Shown in pieces: positions 24,885 through 32,885 of a stretch of DNA of 64,000 nt. Origin of the DNA: Chryseobacterium luquanense. GTDB lineage: Bacteria > Bacteroidota > Bacteroidia > Flavobacteriales > Weeksellaceae. The stretch is taken from positions 186,001-250,000 of the forward strand of contig NZ_JAOVZV010000010.1 of the NCBI RefSeq assembly GCF_026460945.1, read 5' to 3'. The notes under the pieces are model-generated. The model saw only the letters and a list, made by a program, of their open reading frames with translations, was not told the origin of the DNA and made no database searches. The position numbers and the translations under genes were made by a program. The first letter of the stretch is position 1, and the number at the start of each line of letters is the position of its first letter.

Positions 24885-26159
24885 TTAATGCTTAAACCTT
24901 TCAAAAGCTGCTCTCTCCAACATCTCTCTATCATCAGGATGCGCAATGCTGATGAGTTCCTGAGCTCGCTGTCTAAGATTTTTCCCATATAAATAAACAC
25001 TCCCGTATTCCGTAACTACCCAATGAATATGACCTCTCGTTGTGACAACTCCCGCTCCTTGTTTCAGGAAAGGGACAATTCTGGAAACGCCTCTTTTCGT
25101 TCTTGAAGTAATGGCAATAATGGGTTTTCCGTCTTCGCTTAAGGCGGCTCCTCTCATAAAGTCCATCTGTCCACCAATACCGCTGTACTGCATGGTTCCG
25201 ATAGAATCTGCGCAGACCTGTCCGGTTAAATCAATTTCAATGGCTGAATTGATTGCGACCATTTTTTTGTTTCTCATAATGTTGATCGGGAAGTTAACGT
25301 TGCTTACGTCATCAAAAGAGAAAACGGTATTATCATCTACATAATCGTATAATTTTCTTGTTCCGAAGCAGAAACTCGTGATTGTTTTATTATCGTTGTA
25401 GCCTTTATATTTATTGTTGATGACATCATTTTGAATCAAATCAATTACTCCGTCACTCAGCATTTCGGTGTGAACGCCTAAGTCTTTATGATTTCCTAAA
25501 CACTTTAAAACCGCATCAGGAATCGTTCCGATACCCATCTGCAAAGTAGATTTATCATCAATTAATTCTGCTACATTTTTCCCGACCAGCATTTCATCCG
25601 GACCTACTTTTGCACCGTAATCTACCGTTGGAAGTTCTTCTTCATTCCAGACTAATTTATGAATTTTGCTGATATGAAGCATTCCGTCGCCATGAGTTCT
25701 CGGCATTAAAGGATTGACAACGGCTACAATAATTTTAGCAGTATCAACAGCGGCTCTTGCAACGTCAACTGAAGTTCCCAATGTACAGAAACCATGTTTG
25801 TCAGGAGGCGAAACTGTAATTAAAGCAACATCCAGCGGCAAAATATTTTTCCTAAATAAAATAGGAATTTCACTTAAAAAAACCGGAACAAAATCTCCAC
25901 GTTCAGAATTCACAGCATCACGCACCGGCGTTGAAACAAAGAGAGAATTGACAAAAAATTTATCCTTGTATTCAGGCTTTGCAATTTCCACATTTCCTTG
26001 CTGAGTAATCGAAACCATCTCAACATTATCCAGACGGTGAGATTGTCTTGCTAATTCGTCAATCAAATGGTTCGGAGTACATGCGCTTCCATGAAAAAAC
26101 ACACGGTTCCCGCTTTTAATGGTATAAATAGCTTCTTCTGCACTGATGTAGTTATACAT
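24885..26159 (-). CDS. Acetyl-CoA hydrolase/CoA-transferase family protein
   Basis: A 424-aa class I CoA-transferase family protein of the acetyl-CoA hydrolase/4-hydroxybutyrate CoA-transferase group. It has the SAEEAIYTIKSGNRVFFHGSA start, the LGTSVDVARAAVDTAKIIVA segment, QMGIGTIPDAVLK, the catalytic Glu in NSAIEIDLTGQV, and the YSGIGGQMDFMRGA block. It lies between hppD and hmgA, where a CoA-transferase could handle acetoacetate or acetate from tyrosine breakdown. That is inference; the substrate is not determined by sequence. Confidence 0.85.
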   Translation of the reverse strand: MYNYISAEEAIYTIKSGNRVFFHGSACTPNHLIDELARQSHRLDNVEMVSITQQGNVEIAKPEYKDKFFVNSLFVSTPVRDAVNSERGDFVPVFLSEIPILFRKNILPLDVALITVSPPDKHGFCTLGTSVDVARAAVDTAKIIVAVVNPLMPRTHGDGMLHISKIHKLVWNEEELPTVDYGAKVGPDEMLVGKNVAELIDDKSTLQMGIGTIPDAVLKCLGNHKDLGVHTEMLSDGVIDLIQNDVINNKYKGYNDNKTITSFCFGTRKLYDYVDDNTVFSFDDVSNVNFPINIMRNKKMVAINSAIEIDLTGQVCADSIGTMQYSGIGGQMDFMRGAALSEDGKPIIAITSRTKRGVSRIVPFLKQGAGVVTTRGHIHWVVTEYGSVYLYGKNLRQRAQELISIAHPDDREMLERAAFERFKH

Positions 26160-26284
26160 ATTGAACTTTTTTTTAGTTTACTTTTATATTCTAAAGATAA
26201 CTCTTATTGTTTAGATTTAGTCTAAGTGTTTAAATTGTTTACTGGAGATATTTGTCATGTTTTACCAAATATGTAAAAAAGAAA

Positions 26285-26310
26285 AGGATTGAATTCTCAC
26301 ATTCAATCCT
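26285..26310 (-). terminator. Rho-independent terminator of hmgA
   Basis: A 10-bp perfect stem (26285-26294 and 26301-26310) with a 6-nt loop, followed on the minus strand by TTTTCTTTTTT. It lies 60 nt past the hmgA stop. Confidence 0.75.
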
Positions 26311-26369
26311 CAATATCTTTTATAAAAAATTTAAAGCTAAAAGCCAGAAGCTAGTTGCTAAAAGCAAAA

Positions 26370-27557
26370 TTATTCCTGTGACCTGTCCTCCAAACTATGA
26401 TCCTCACTATCCAGCCAAGAAGTTTTATAAGACGTATCTTCCACTTTCATTGCTTCTTCAGTGATTTTCAAAGGACGGAACGGGTCGACCATTACCGCAT
26501 ATTCCTCAGTGAATTTTTTACCGATACTTCTTTCCATCGCTCCAGGATGTGGTCCGTGAACAATTCCTCCTGGGTGAAGGGTGAAATCCATTAAGTCAAT
26601 ATGATTTCTACTCATAAAATCGCCTTCTGTGTAAAATAAGACTTCATCAGAATCAATATTTGAGTGATTGTACGGAGCAGGAATTGCCAACGGATGATAA
26701 TCATACATTCTTGCGCAGAACGAACAAACTACAAAATTGTGTGCTTCAAAAGTTTGGTGAATTGGTGGCGGTTGGTGAATTCTTCCGGTAATCGGTTCGA
26801 AGTTTTTGATATTAAATTTATAAGGATAAAAATAACCGTCCCAGCCTACAACATCAAACGGATGTGTTGCGTAGATGAAATCGGTGATCTGATTTTCTTT
26901 CTTTACTTTAATTAAAAACTCTCCCTTTTCATCTTTTGGTTCGACAAAAGTGGGTGCGATAATATCTCTTTCGCAGAACGGAGAATGTTCCAAAAGCTGC
27001 CCGAATTCATTTCTGTAACGCTTCGGAGTGTAAATTGGAGAATGACTTTCCACCACAAAAAATACGGTGTTTTCAGATTGTAATTCTACCTGATAAATTG
27101 TACCTCTCGGAATAATAAGATAATCGCCAACAGAAAATTCAAGATTTCCTACAAATGTTTTTAAAGTTCCGCTTCCTTCGTGCACAAAAAGAAGTTCGTC
27201 ACATTCGGCATTTTTATAGAAATAATCCATTGATTTTCTCGGTTTTGCCAATCCCATTTTAAGATCATTGTTTACCAAAAGAAACTTTCGGCTGTCCAAA
27301 AAGTCATCTTCAGGCGTCACATTCATCCCTTTAAACATTCTCGGCGTCACGTTTTTGTCAACCGCAATCTTGGGCGTCACGTCTTTTGCTTCGCCAATTG
27401 ATTTAATCTGCGTCGGTCGATGAACATGATATAGTAAAGAAGAAATGCCGTGAAATCCTTCTGTACCAAATAGTTGCTCATAATAGAACCTATCTTCCGG
27501 TGATTTAAAAATCGTATGTCTTTTTTGGGGAATATTTCCCGAATGATGATATCTCAT
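26370..27557 (-). CDS. hmgA: Homogentisate 1,2-dioxygenase
   Basis: A 395-aa cupin-fold dioxygenase opening homogentisate to maleylacetoacetate. It has the MRYHHSGNIPQKRHTIFK start, a GSGTLKTFVGNLEFSVGDYLIIPRG cupin core, and the Fe-binding DFTLHPGGIVHGPHPGAMERS block (HxxHxxxxE-type ligands). Residues ~60-90 carry three VTP-containing segments spaced about 11 residues apart, a local repeat also visible as three GGCGTCAC words in the DNA. A candidate TAAATTTG element lies at 27579-27586 on this strand. Confidence 0.95.
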   Translation of the reverse strand: MRYHHSGNIPQKRHTIFKSPEDRFYYEQLFGTEGFHGISSLLYHVHRPTQIKSIGEAKDVTPKIAVDKNVTPRMFKGMNVTPEDDFLDSRKFLLVNNDLKMGLAKPRKSMDYFYKNAECDELLFVHEGSGTLKTFVGNLEFSVGDYLIIPRGTIYQVELQSENTVFFVVESHSPIYTPKRYRNEFGQLLEHSPFCERDIIAPTFVEPKDEKGEFLIKVKKENQITDFIYATHPFDVVGWDGYFYPYKFNIKNFEPITGRIHQPPPIHQTFEAHNFVVCSFCARMYDYHPLAIPAPYNHSNIDSDEVLFYTEGDFMSRNHIDLMDFTLHPGGIVHGPHPGAMERSIGKKFTEEYAVMVDPFRPLKITEEAMKVEDTSYKTSWLDSEDHSLEDRSQE

Positions 27558-27632
27558 TGTACTTTATATGTTGACTCTCAAATTTAATATTTTTTAATGA
27601 ATTCAAATTAAAAACAAATTTTTATTTAAGTT

Positions 27633-27662
27633 TTGCTGTTCTAAAAATAAATGTTAGTTTTG
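27633..27662 (+). promoter_or_regulatory. Promoter of the TonB-dependent receptor
   Basis: TTG at 27633-27635, 19 nt, then TAGTTTTG at 27655-27662, a strong match to the Bacteroidetes consensus. It lies inside a longer upstream frame (ATG 27651), which supports the later ATG at 27681 as the start. Confidence 0.65.
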
Positions 27663-27680
27663 TCTAACAATTTTAATTTC

Positions 27681-29744
27681 ATGAAGCGAATATTATTTTC
27701 TGCCATATTTTTTTCGGGTTTCTGTTTCTCTCAGGAAACGGACAGTTTAGATTTAAATAAAAAATCTGACTCAATAAAAATTCCTGTAAAAAAGGAAAGA
27801 GTGAAATTAATTGACGATGTGGTGATCACGGGAACGATAAAACCTGTAAGCAAATCTAAAAGTCCGGTTGCGGTGGAAATTTACAGTCAGAAATTTTTTC
27901 AGAAAAATCCTACGCCAAGTGTTTTTGAAGCGATTGCGATGGTCAACGGAGTTCAGCCACAGTTGAATTGTTCGGTTTGTAACACGGGAGATATTCACAT
28001 CAATGGTTTAGAAGGTCCTTACACAATGATTTTGATTGACGGAATGCCGATTGTCAGCTCACTTTCCACCGTTTATGGTTTAAGCGGAATCCCAAACAGC
28101 ATCATTGAAAGAATAGAAGTGGTAAAAGGGCCAGCTTCGTCATTGTATGGTTCTGAAGCGATGGGCGGAGTGATTAATATTATCACAAAAAATGTATTGA
28201 CTGCACCAAAATTAAGCGTTAATCTGATGACGACAAGCTGGGCAGAAAATAATTTAGATCTTTCTACAAAATTTAATGCCGGTAAAAATGCGGCTTCTTT
28301 ATTAAGTTTAAATTATTTTAGTTTTAATGAAAAAATAGATCAGAATAAAGATAATTTCACCGATGCTGCGCTTCAAAACAGAATTTCAGTTTTTAATAAA
28401 TGGAATTTTAAACGAAAAGAAAACCGAATGGCAAGTTTTGCCTTAAGATATTTATATGAAGATCGTTTTGGTGGTGAAATGCAGTGGAATAAATCGCATC
28501 GTGGAAGCGACGAAGTCTATGGAGAAAGTATTTATACAAATAGAGTAGAAGCGTTCGGGATGTATCAGTTGCCGGTGAAAGAGCAGATTTTCACACAGTT
28601 TTCTTACAATTATCACGACCAGAATTCATTTTACGGAAATACGCCTTACGAAGCGTTGCAGAAAGTGGCTTTTGCACAAACGTATTGGGATAAAAAGCTT
28701 GGAAATCATGATTTGATTTTAGGTTTGACTTTCAAAAAAACATTCTATGATGACAATACTCCCGGAACGTTGGCTTCGGATAAAGTCACCAATCAGCCGA
28801 TGAAATCACCGATTTTTGGAGCGTTTATTCAGGATCAGTGGGAGATTAATGAAAAAAATACCGTGTTGCTGGGTTACCGTTTTGATTATGATAAAGTCCA
28901 TCATTCTGTGCATTCTCCTCGTTTTGCATGGAAATTTTCTCCTAACCCTTATCATACTTTCAGATTCAATTTTGGAACAGGTTTCAGGGTGGTGAATTTA
29001 TTTACTGAAGATCATGCAGCGTTGACAGGTTCACGTGAAGTGGTGATTCAGTCGAATTTAAAACCGGAAAAATCCATCAATGGAAATTTAAATTATGTCT
29101 GGAAAATTCCTGTAGGAGATAAATTAATTAATGTGGATGCCTCTGCATTTTACACCTATTTCAGCAATAAAATTGTTGGTGATTTTGATACCGATCCTCA
29201 GAAAATTATTTATGATAACTTAAATGGTTACGGAATTTCGAGAGGTGCTTCGATGAATGTTGATTTCAGTTTCAGTTTTCCGTTGAGTGTAAATTTGGGA
29301 GTTACTTATTTAGATGTTTATCAAAAATTTGATGGAGAAACCGGAAAGTCCCGACAACTTCATGCCCCGAAATGGAGTGGGACTTACAGTTTAACCTATA
29401 AATTTAAGGATAATCTTGCCATCGATTTTACCGGGCAGTTTTACGGGCCGATGCGATTGCCGGTTTTACCGAATGATTACCGACCGGAATATTCCCCGTT
29501 ATATTCTTTGGCGAATATTCAGATTTCAAAGAGTTTTGATTCAGGTTTTGAAGTGTATTGCGGGGTGAAAAATTTATTCAATTTTACTCCGAAAGATCCG
29601 TTGATGCGACCGTTTGATCCGTTTGATAATAATGTAAATGACCCGATTAATAATCCGAATCATTATACGTTCGATACAACGTATGGTTATGCTCCGATGC
29701 AGAGAATCAGAGGTTTTTTGGGTGTGAAATATAATTTGAAATGA
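27681..29744 (+). CDS. TonB-dependent receptor with CxxC plug
   Basis: A 687-aa outer-membrane receptor. Residues 1-18 are a signal peptide (MKRILFSAIFFSGFCFSQ), followed by a plug (about 45-170) with the NGVQPQLNCSVCNTGDIHINGLEGPYT segment split here as Cys97-x-x-Cys100. The LIDGMPIVSSLS and RIEVVKGPASSLYGSEAMGGVINIITK signatures follow, then a 22-strand barrel ending in the aromatic KYNLK. The CxxC in the plug is unusual. The secreted thioredoxin gene overlaps its stop by 4 nt. Substrate unknown; metal or cofactor uptake is a guess. Confidence 0.9.
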   Translation: MKRILFSAIFFSGFCFSQETDSLDLNKKSDSIKIPVKKERVKLIDDVVITGTIKPVSKSKSPVAVEIYSQKFFQKNPTPSVFEAIAMVNGVQPQLNCSVCNTGDIHINGLEGPYTMILIDGMPIVSSLSTVYGLSGIPNSIIERIEVVKGPASSLYGSEAMGGVINIITKNVLTAPKLSVNLMTTSWAENNLDLSTKFNAGKNAASLLSLNYFSFNEKIDQNKDNFTDAALQNRISVFNKWNFKRKENRMASFALRYLYEDRFGGEMQWNKSHRGSDEVYGESIYTNRVEAFGMYQLPVKEQIFTQFSYNYHDQNSFYGNTPYEALQKVAFAQTYWDKKLGNHDLILGLTFKKTFYDDNTPGTLASDKVTNQPMKSPIFGAFIQDQWEINEKNTVLLGYRFDYDKVHHSVHSPRFAWKFSPNPYHTFRFNFGTGFRVVNLFTEDHAALTGSREVVIQSNLKPEKSINGNLNYVWKIPVGDKLINVDASAFYTYFSNKIVGDFDTDPQKIIYDNLNGYGISRGASMNVDFSFSFPLSVNLGVTYLDVYQKFDGETGKSRQLHAPKWSGTYSLTYKFKDNLAIDFTGQFYGPMRLPVLPNDYRPEYSPLYSLANIQISKSFDSGFEVYCGVKNLFNFTPKDPLMRPFDPFDNNVNDPINNPNHYTFDTTYGYAPMQRIRGFLGVKYNLK

Positions 29745-30208
29745 AAAGTTTAATGTTTTTTTTAATGTTATTTTTAGTGTCTGGTTTTTATCATTCGCAG
29801 ATAAAAACAGACACTTTTTCAGATTTTGAAAAACTACAGAAAGAAAATAAAAAACCAATCATTATTCATTTGTATACAGATTGGTGCTCAGTCTGTAAAA
29901 TCGAATCATTTAAATTAAACAAGGATCAAGAATTAGTTGAAATGATCAACGAAAATTTTCATTTTATCAACTTTGAAGCTGAAAAGACAAAAGGAAAAAT
30001 CAATTTTCAGGGTAAAGAATTTAATTATTTACCTAACGGAAATTCTGGAATTCATGAGTTGGCTTTGGCTTTATTTAAAAATAAAAACCAGCCTGTTTAT
30101 CCGTTGTGGATTATTTTAGATGAAAATCAAAAATTGGTTTATTATCATGAAGGAGAGTTTAAGGCCGAAAAAATGAAGGAGAAATTGTTGGGGTTTTCTA
30201 GTCTTTAA
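29741..30208 (+). CDS. Secreted thioredoxin-family protein
   Basis: A 155-aa thioredoxin-fold protein with a signal peptide (about residues 1-19), so periplasmic. The active site is DWCSVCK with Cys49 and Cys52, followed by a strand-helix pattern of the DUF255/thioredoxin_7 type (KKPIIIHLYTDWCSVCK). Its ATG overlaps the receptor's TGA (ATGA). It probably reduces or shuffles disulfides on an exported partner, for which the CxxC receptor plug is the obvious candidate; this is inference. Confidence 0.85.
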   Translation: MKSLMFFLMLFLVSGFYHSQIKTDTFSDFEKLQKENKKPIIIHLYTDWCSVCKIESFKLNKDQELVEMINENFHFINFEAEKTKGKINFQGKEFNYLPNGNSGIHELALALFKNKNQPVYPLWIILDENQKLVYYHEGEFKAEKMKEKLLGFSSL

Positions 30209-30214
30209 TACGAG

Positions 30215-30282
30215 GTTTGTCATTCCGTAGGAATCTCAACATAGCAAAAAGACTTTGCTTAGATTCCTACGGAATGACAAAC
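30215..30282. repeat. 22-bp perfect inverted repeat element
   Basis: Perfect 22-nt arms at 30215-30236 and 30261-30282, with a 24-nt loop that itself holds a short AGCAAA/TTTGCT stem. It lies between convergent genes and may terminate both. Its regularity and unrelated base composition suggest a palindromic repeat of the REP/MITE type. Confidence 0.7.
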
Positions 30283-30310
30283 TTTATGTTGACTTGAAAA
30301 ACGGGAAATT

Positions 30311-30676
30311 TTATTTTAACAAAACAGCAACAATTGCCAAAATAGCAGGCAACGCTTGGACAAAAAATATTTTTTTCGTCGCAGAAATGGCACCGTAAAT
30401 TCCGGCGATTGCAACACAAGTCAGAAAAAATAAAGCAATATTCGTTTGCCATTTAGGATTTTCAATCAAGAATGACCAGATCAATCCCGCTGCAAGAAAA
30501 CCATTGTACAATCCCTGATTGGCTGCCAAACCTTTTGTCGGTTTGAACATTTCAGGTGGCAAAGCTGCTTTGAAAACTTCTTTACCTTTGGTTTCCCACG
30601 CGAACATTTCCATCCACAGGATATAAAGATGTTCTAAAGCTACAACGGCAATGAGAATTTTAGCAACAATTTCCAT
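30311..30676 (-). CDS. DUF1304 membrane protein
   Basis: A 121-aa, four-helix membrane protein of DUF1304. The family signature WMEMFAWETKGKEVF and NQGLYNGFLAAGLIWS are present. The function is unknown. It is divergent from the Crp-like regulator and convergent with the thioredoxin gene, with the palindromic element at its 3' end. Confidence 0.88.
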   Translation of the reverse strand: MEIVAKILIAVVALEHLYILWMEMFAWETKGKEVFKAALPPEMFKPTKGLAANQGLYNGFLAAGLIWSFLIENPKWQTNIALFFLTCVAIAGIYGAISATKKIFFVQALPAILAIVAVLLK

Positions 30677-30692
30677 GATTCGATTTTTATCA

Positions 30693-30723
30693 TTGTAAAA
30701 CTAAAAAAATAAAGTTAAGTTTG
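30693..30723 (+). promoter_or_regulatory. Promoter of the Crp-like regulator
   Basis: TTG at 30693-30695, 20 nt, then TAAGTTTG at 30716-30723, matching the Bacteroidetes promoter pattern. The ATG follows 17 nt later. Confidence 0.6.
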
Positions 30724-30740
30724 AGTATTCAATTTCAAAA

Positions 30741-31313
30741 ATGGAAACTTTTAAGGCGCATTTAGATAAATTTATTACTGTAAGTGAAGAAGAATTTACT
30801 TCAATATTTTCTTTCTTTCAGGTTTTGGAGGTGAGGAAAAAAGAGAATTTAATGCAGGAAGGTGATTTTTGTAAATTTAAATATTTTGTTTTAAAAGGAT
30901 GCTTAAGAAAGTTTTTTATCAATGAAAAAGGAGTAGAACAGACTACCGAATTTGCCATAGAAAACTGGTGGTTGGCAGACAATTTTGCATTTGAACAAAG
31001 AGAAAAATCTAAGTTTAATATTCAGGCAGTTGAAAAAGCGACGGTTATGATGATTGATTTTCAGTCTCAGGAACTTTTGCTTGAAAAACATCCCATCATG
31101 GAACGTTATTTCAGATTGATTTATCAACGTGCTTATTCTGCGGCTGAAAAGCGAATCCGTTATCTTTATGAAATGAATAAAGAAGAATATTACATTCATT
31201 TCAGTACGCTTTATCCTTGGTTTATACAGAGGATTCCGCAATATTTATTGGCTTCATTTTTAGGTTTTACTCCAGAATATTTAAGTGAAATCAGAGCAAA
31301 ATTACGTTCTTAA
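30741..31313 (+). CDS. Crp/Fnr family transcriptional regulator
   Basis: A 190-aa regulator with an N-terminal cyclic-nucleotide-binding-like beta barrel (VRKKENLMQEGDFCKFKYFVLKG at about residues 32-54, then FFINEKGVEQTTEFA) and a C-terminal helical DNA-binding region with IPQYLLASFLGFTPEYLSEIRAKL (about residues 166-189). No conserved cAMP-contacting Arg-Ser motif is obvious, so the ligand may differ. It precedes DoxX and AhpD-like genes on the same strand, probably their regulator. Confidence 0.85.
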   Translation: METFKAHLDKFITVSEEEFTSIFSFFQVLEVRKKENLMQEGDFCKFKYFVLKGCLRKFFINEKGVEQTTEFAIENWWLADNFAFEQREKSKFNIQAVEKATVMMIDFQSQELLLEKHPIMERYFRLIYQRAYSAAEKRIRYLYEMNKEEYYIHFSTLYPWFIQRIPQYLLASFLGFTPEYLSEIRAKLRS

Positions 31314-31376
31314 ACCAGTTTAAGATTTTTGCGGTTTCTATGTCGCAACTTTGTCATGTAATAAAAAGCCAACAGC

Positions 31377-31811
31377 ATGACAGACCGAAAAGTTTTATTT
31401 CCACAATTGTTTTTGAGATTCGCAATCGCAGTGACGATGCTATCTGCAGTCGCAGACCGATTTGGTTTTTGGGAAGAAAATTCCGCCTGGGGAAACTGGG
31501 AGAATTTTGAAAAATATACAAAACAGTTAACCTTTTTCCTTCCTGAAATTCTAAGCACATTTTCAGCTTATGCCGCTACTTTTTTGGAATTATTTTTCCC
31601 ATTGATGTTGATTTTCGGTTTCAAAACCAAGATTGCAGCATACGGAACAGGGTTTTTATTGCTGATTTTCGCCTTATCAATGACGATTGCATTGGGAGTA
31701 AAAGCTCCTCTGGATTTTTCGGTTTGGGTGGGAAGTGCCGCGGCTTTTTTATTGGTAACACAGAAAGAATATTTTTTTTCAATAGATACATTAACTAAAA
31801 ATCATCAATAG
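31377..31811 (+). CDS. DoxX family membrane protein
   Basis: A 144-aa DoxX-family protein with four membrane segments. It has the LRFAIAVTMLSAVADRFGF start, a central FSAYAATFLELFFPLMLIFGF segment with the family's acidic residue, and a final TM pair. DoxX proteins work in redox or sulfur balance with unclear mechanism. It ends 1 nt before the AhpD-like gene, so they are co-transcribed. Confidence 0.85.
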   Translation: MTDRKVLFPQLFLRFAIAVTMLSAVADRFGFWEENSAWGNWENFEKYTKQLTFFLPEILSTFSAYAATFLELFFPLMLIFGFKTKIAAYGTGFLLLIFALSMTIALGVKAPLDFSVWVGSAAAFLLVTQKEYFFSIDTLTKNHQ

Positions 31812-31812
31812 T

Positions 31813-32256
31813 ATGAGCGTAAGATTCAACATGGCAACGACGCACGCTGCCGCTTACAAAGCAGGAATTGGAATGGAGGCCGCCCTTCAAAACAGTTTTT
31901 TAACTCCGATTCAGAAAGAATTAATTAAAATCAGAGCTTCTCAGATTAATGCATGTGCATTCTGTCTAGATATGCACACCAAAGATGCTTTAAAATACGG
32001 AGAAACTCCGCAAAGAATTTTTCTTTTGAATGCATGGAGAGATGCAAAAGAATTGTTCACAGAAGAAGAACAGGTGATTTTGATGGTTGCAGAAGAGGTA
32101 ACATTAATCAGCCAAAAAGGACTTTCTGAAGAAACGTACCAAAAAGCGAAAGCACTTTTTAATGAAACTCAGATTGCCGATATTATCATGGCAGCCGTTT
32201 CGATTAATATGTGGAACAGAATTGCAATCAGTACGCATTTACCAATAGCAAAGTAA
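31813..32256 (+). CDS. Carboxymuconolactone decarboxylase family protein (AhpD-like)
   Basis: A 147-aa AhpD-like protein. It has the redox CxxC-H signature CAFCLDMHTKDALKYGE (about residues 51-67), which in AhpD relays electrons in peroxide reduction. The C-terminal helix is NMWNRIAISTHLP. It follows DoxX by 1 nt and the Crp-like regulator, suggesting an oxidative-stress or small-molecule detoxification operon. Confidence 0.9.
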   Translation: MSVRFNMATTHAAAYKAGIGMEAALQNSFLTPIQKELIKIRASQINACAFCLDMHTKDALKYGETPQRIFLLNAWRDAKELFTEEEQVILMVAEEVTLISQKGLSEETYQKAKALFNETQIADIIMAAVSINMWNRIAISTHLPIAK

Positions 32257-32274
32257 TTCAATTTTGCCTTTAAC

Positions 32275-32309
32275 AAAAATAGCTTCCCAGAATTTGAGAA
32301 GCTATTTTT
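32275..32309. terminator. Bidirectional terminator
   Basis: A 12-bp perfect stem (32275-32286 and 32298-32309) with an 11-nt loop between convergent genes ending at 32256 and 32320. Poly-A and poly-T arms on the two sides fit termination in both directions. Confidence 0.75.
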
Positions 32310-32319
32310 GTTTAAATTA

Positions 32320-32823
32320 TTATTGTTGACAATTCAGTTGAAGCACGTTAGCATTCAAAGGTTGTTCTATTTTTCTTTCTAATTTTTTATCATTTACGTT
32401 GACATAGATTTCCATCGATCCCGTTCCGACGTGAAGCGAGAGAAGATGACCACCGTACGCATCAAATTTCTCATCAGTTGCAACTCCGTGAACGTGGATT
32501 GACGGACCTTTTTCATTCCATGCAATAGATCCGGTGAGACTTCCCATCTCTACTTTTTTAAAAGTTTTGGGATTAAATTTTTTAGCTTGAAAATCATAAA
32601 ATCCAAAAGTTACTTCTCTCGCAAAACCAATTCCTGTAAAGCTCGCTGACGGAATATTCTCGGTCTTTGCAAGATTCTCAATCTGAGCCAGAACATCATC
32701 ATTTTCACGAAGTACCATCAGATAACCTGTGGGAGTTTTTGTGTATCTGCAAATTTCTTTTTTCTGTGCTGAAAAATTACACATCAGAAATATTGTGAAT
32801 AGTAAAGTTGGAAGTAGTTTCAT
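32320..32823 (-). CDS. Exported PPC/DUF296 domain protein
   Basis: A 167-aa protein whose residues ~20-150 match the PPC (DUF296) fold: GYLMVLRENDDVLAQIENLAKTE, then the ASFTGIGFAREVTFGFYD block and a HVHGVATDEKFDAYGGHLLS metal-binding segment with three His. It starts with a signal peptide (MKLLPTLLFTIFLMCNFSAQ), so it should be exported. PPC domains are usually annotated as DNA-binding, so an exported copy is odd and suggests a different ligand. It stands alone on its strand. Confidence 0.85.
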   Translation of the reverse strand: MKLLPTLLFTIFLMCNFSAQKKEICRYTKTPTGYLMVLRENDDVLAQIENLAKTENIPSASFTGIGFAREVTFGFYDFQAKKFNPKTFKKVEMGSLTGSIAWNEKGPSIHVHGVATDEKFDAYGGHLLSLHVGTGSMEIYVNVNDKKLERKIEQPLNANVLQLNCQQ

Positions 32824-32885
32824 GTCTTGATTTTTAATTGATGTAATGAAATATTTACACCAATTTGAATTAAAAAAGTGTGAAG

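Noticed and set aside
26333-26364. GCTAAAAGC repeated near the hmgA terminator
   Set aside because: Only two 9-nt copies in a low-complexity stretch; no clear function.
29021-29046. parS-like sequence TTCACGTGAA
   Set aside because: It matches only 11 of 16 consensus bases and lies in the TonB receptor coding region, far from parAB.
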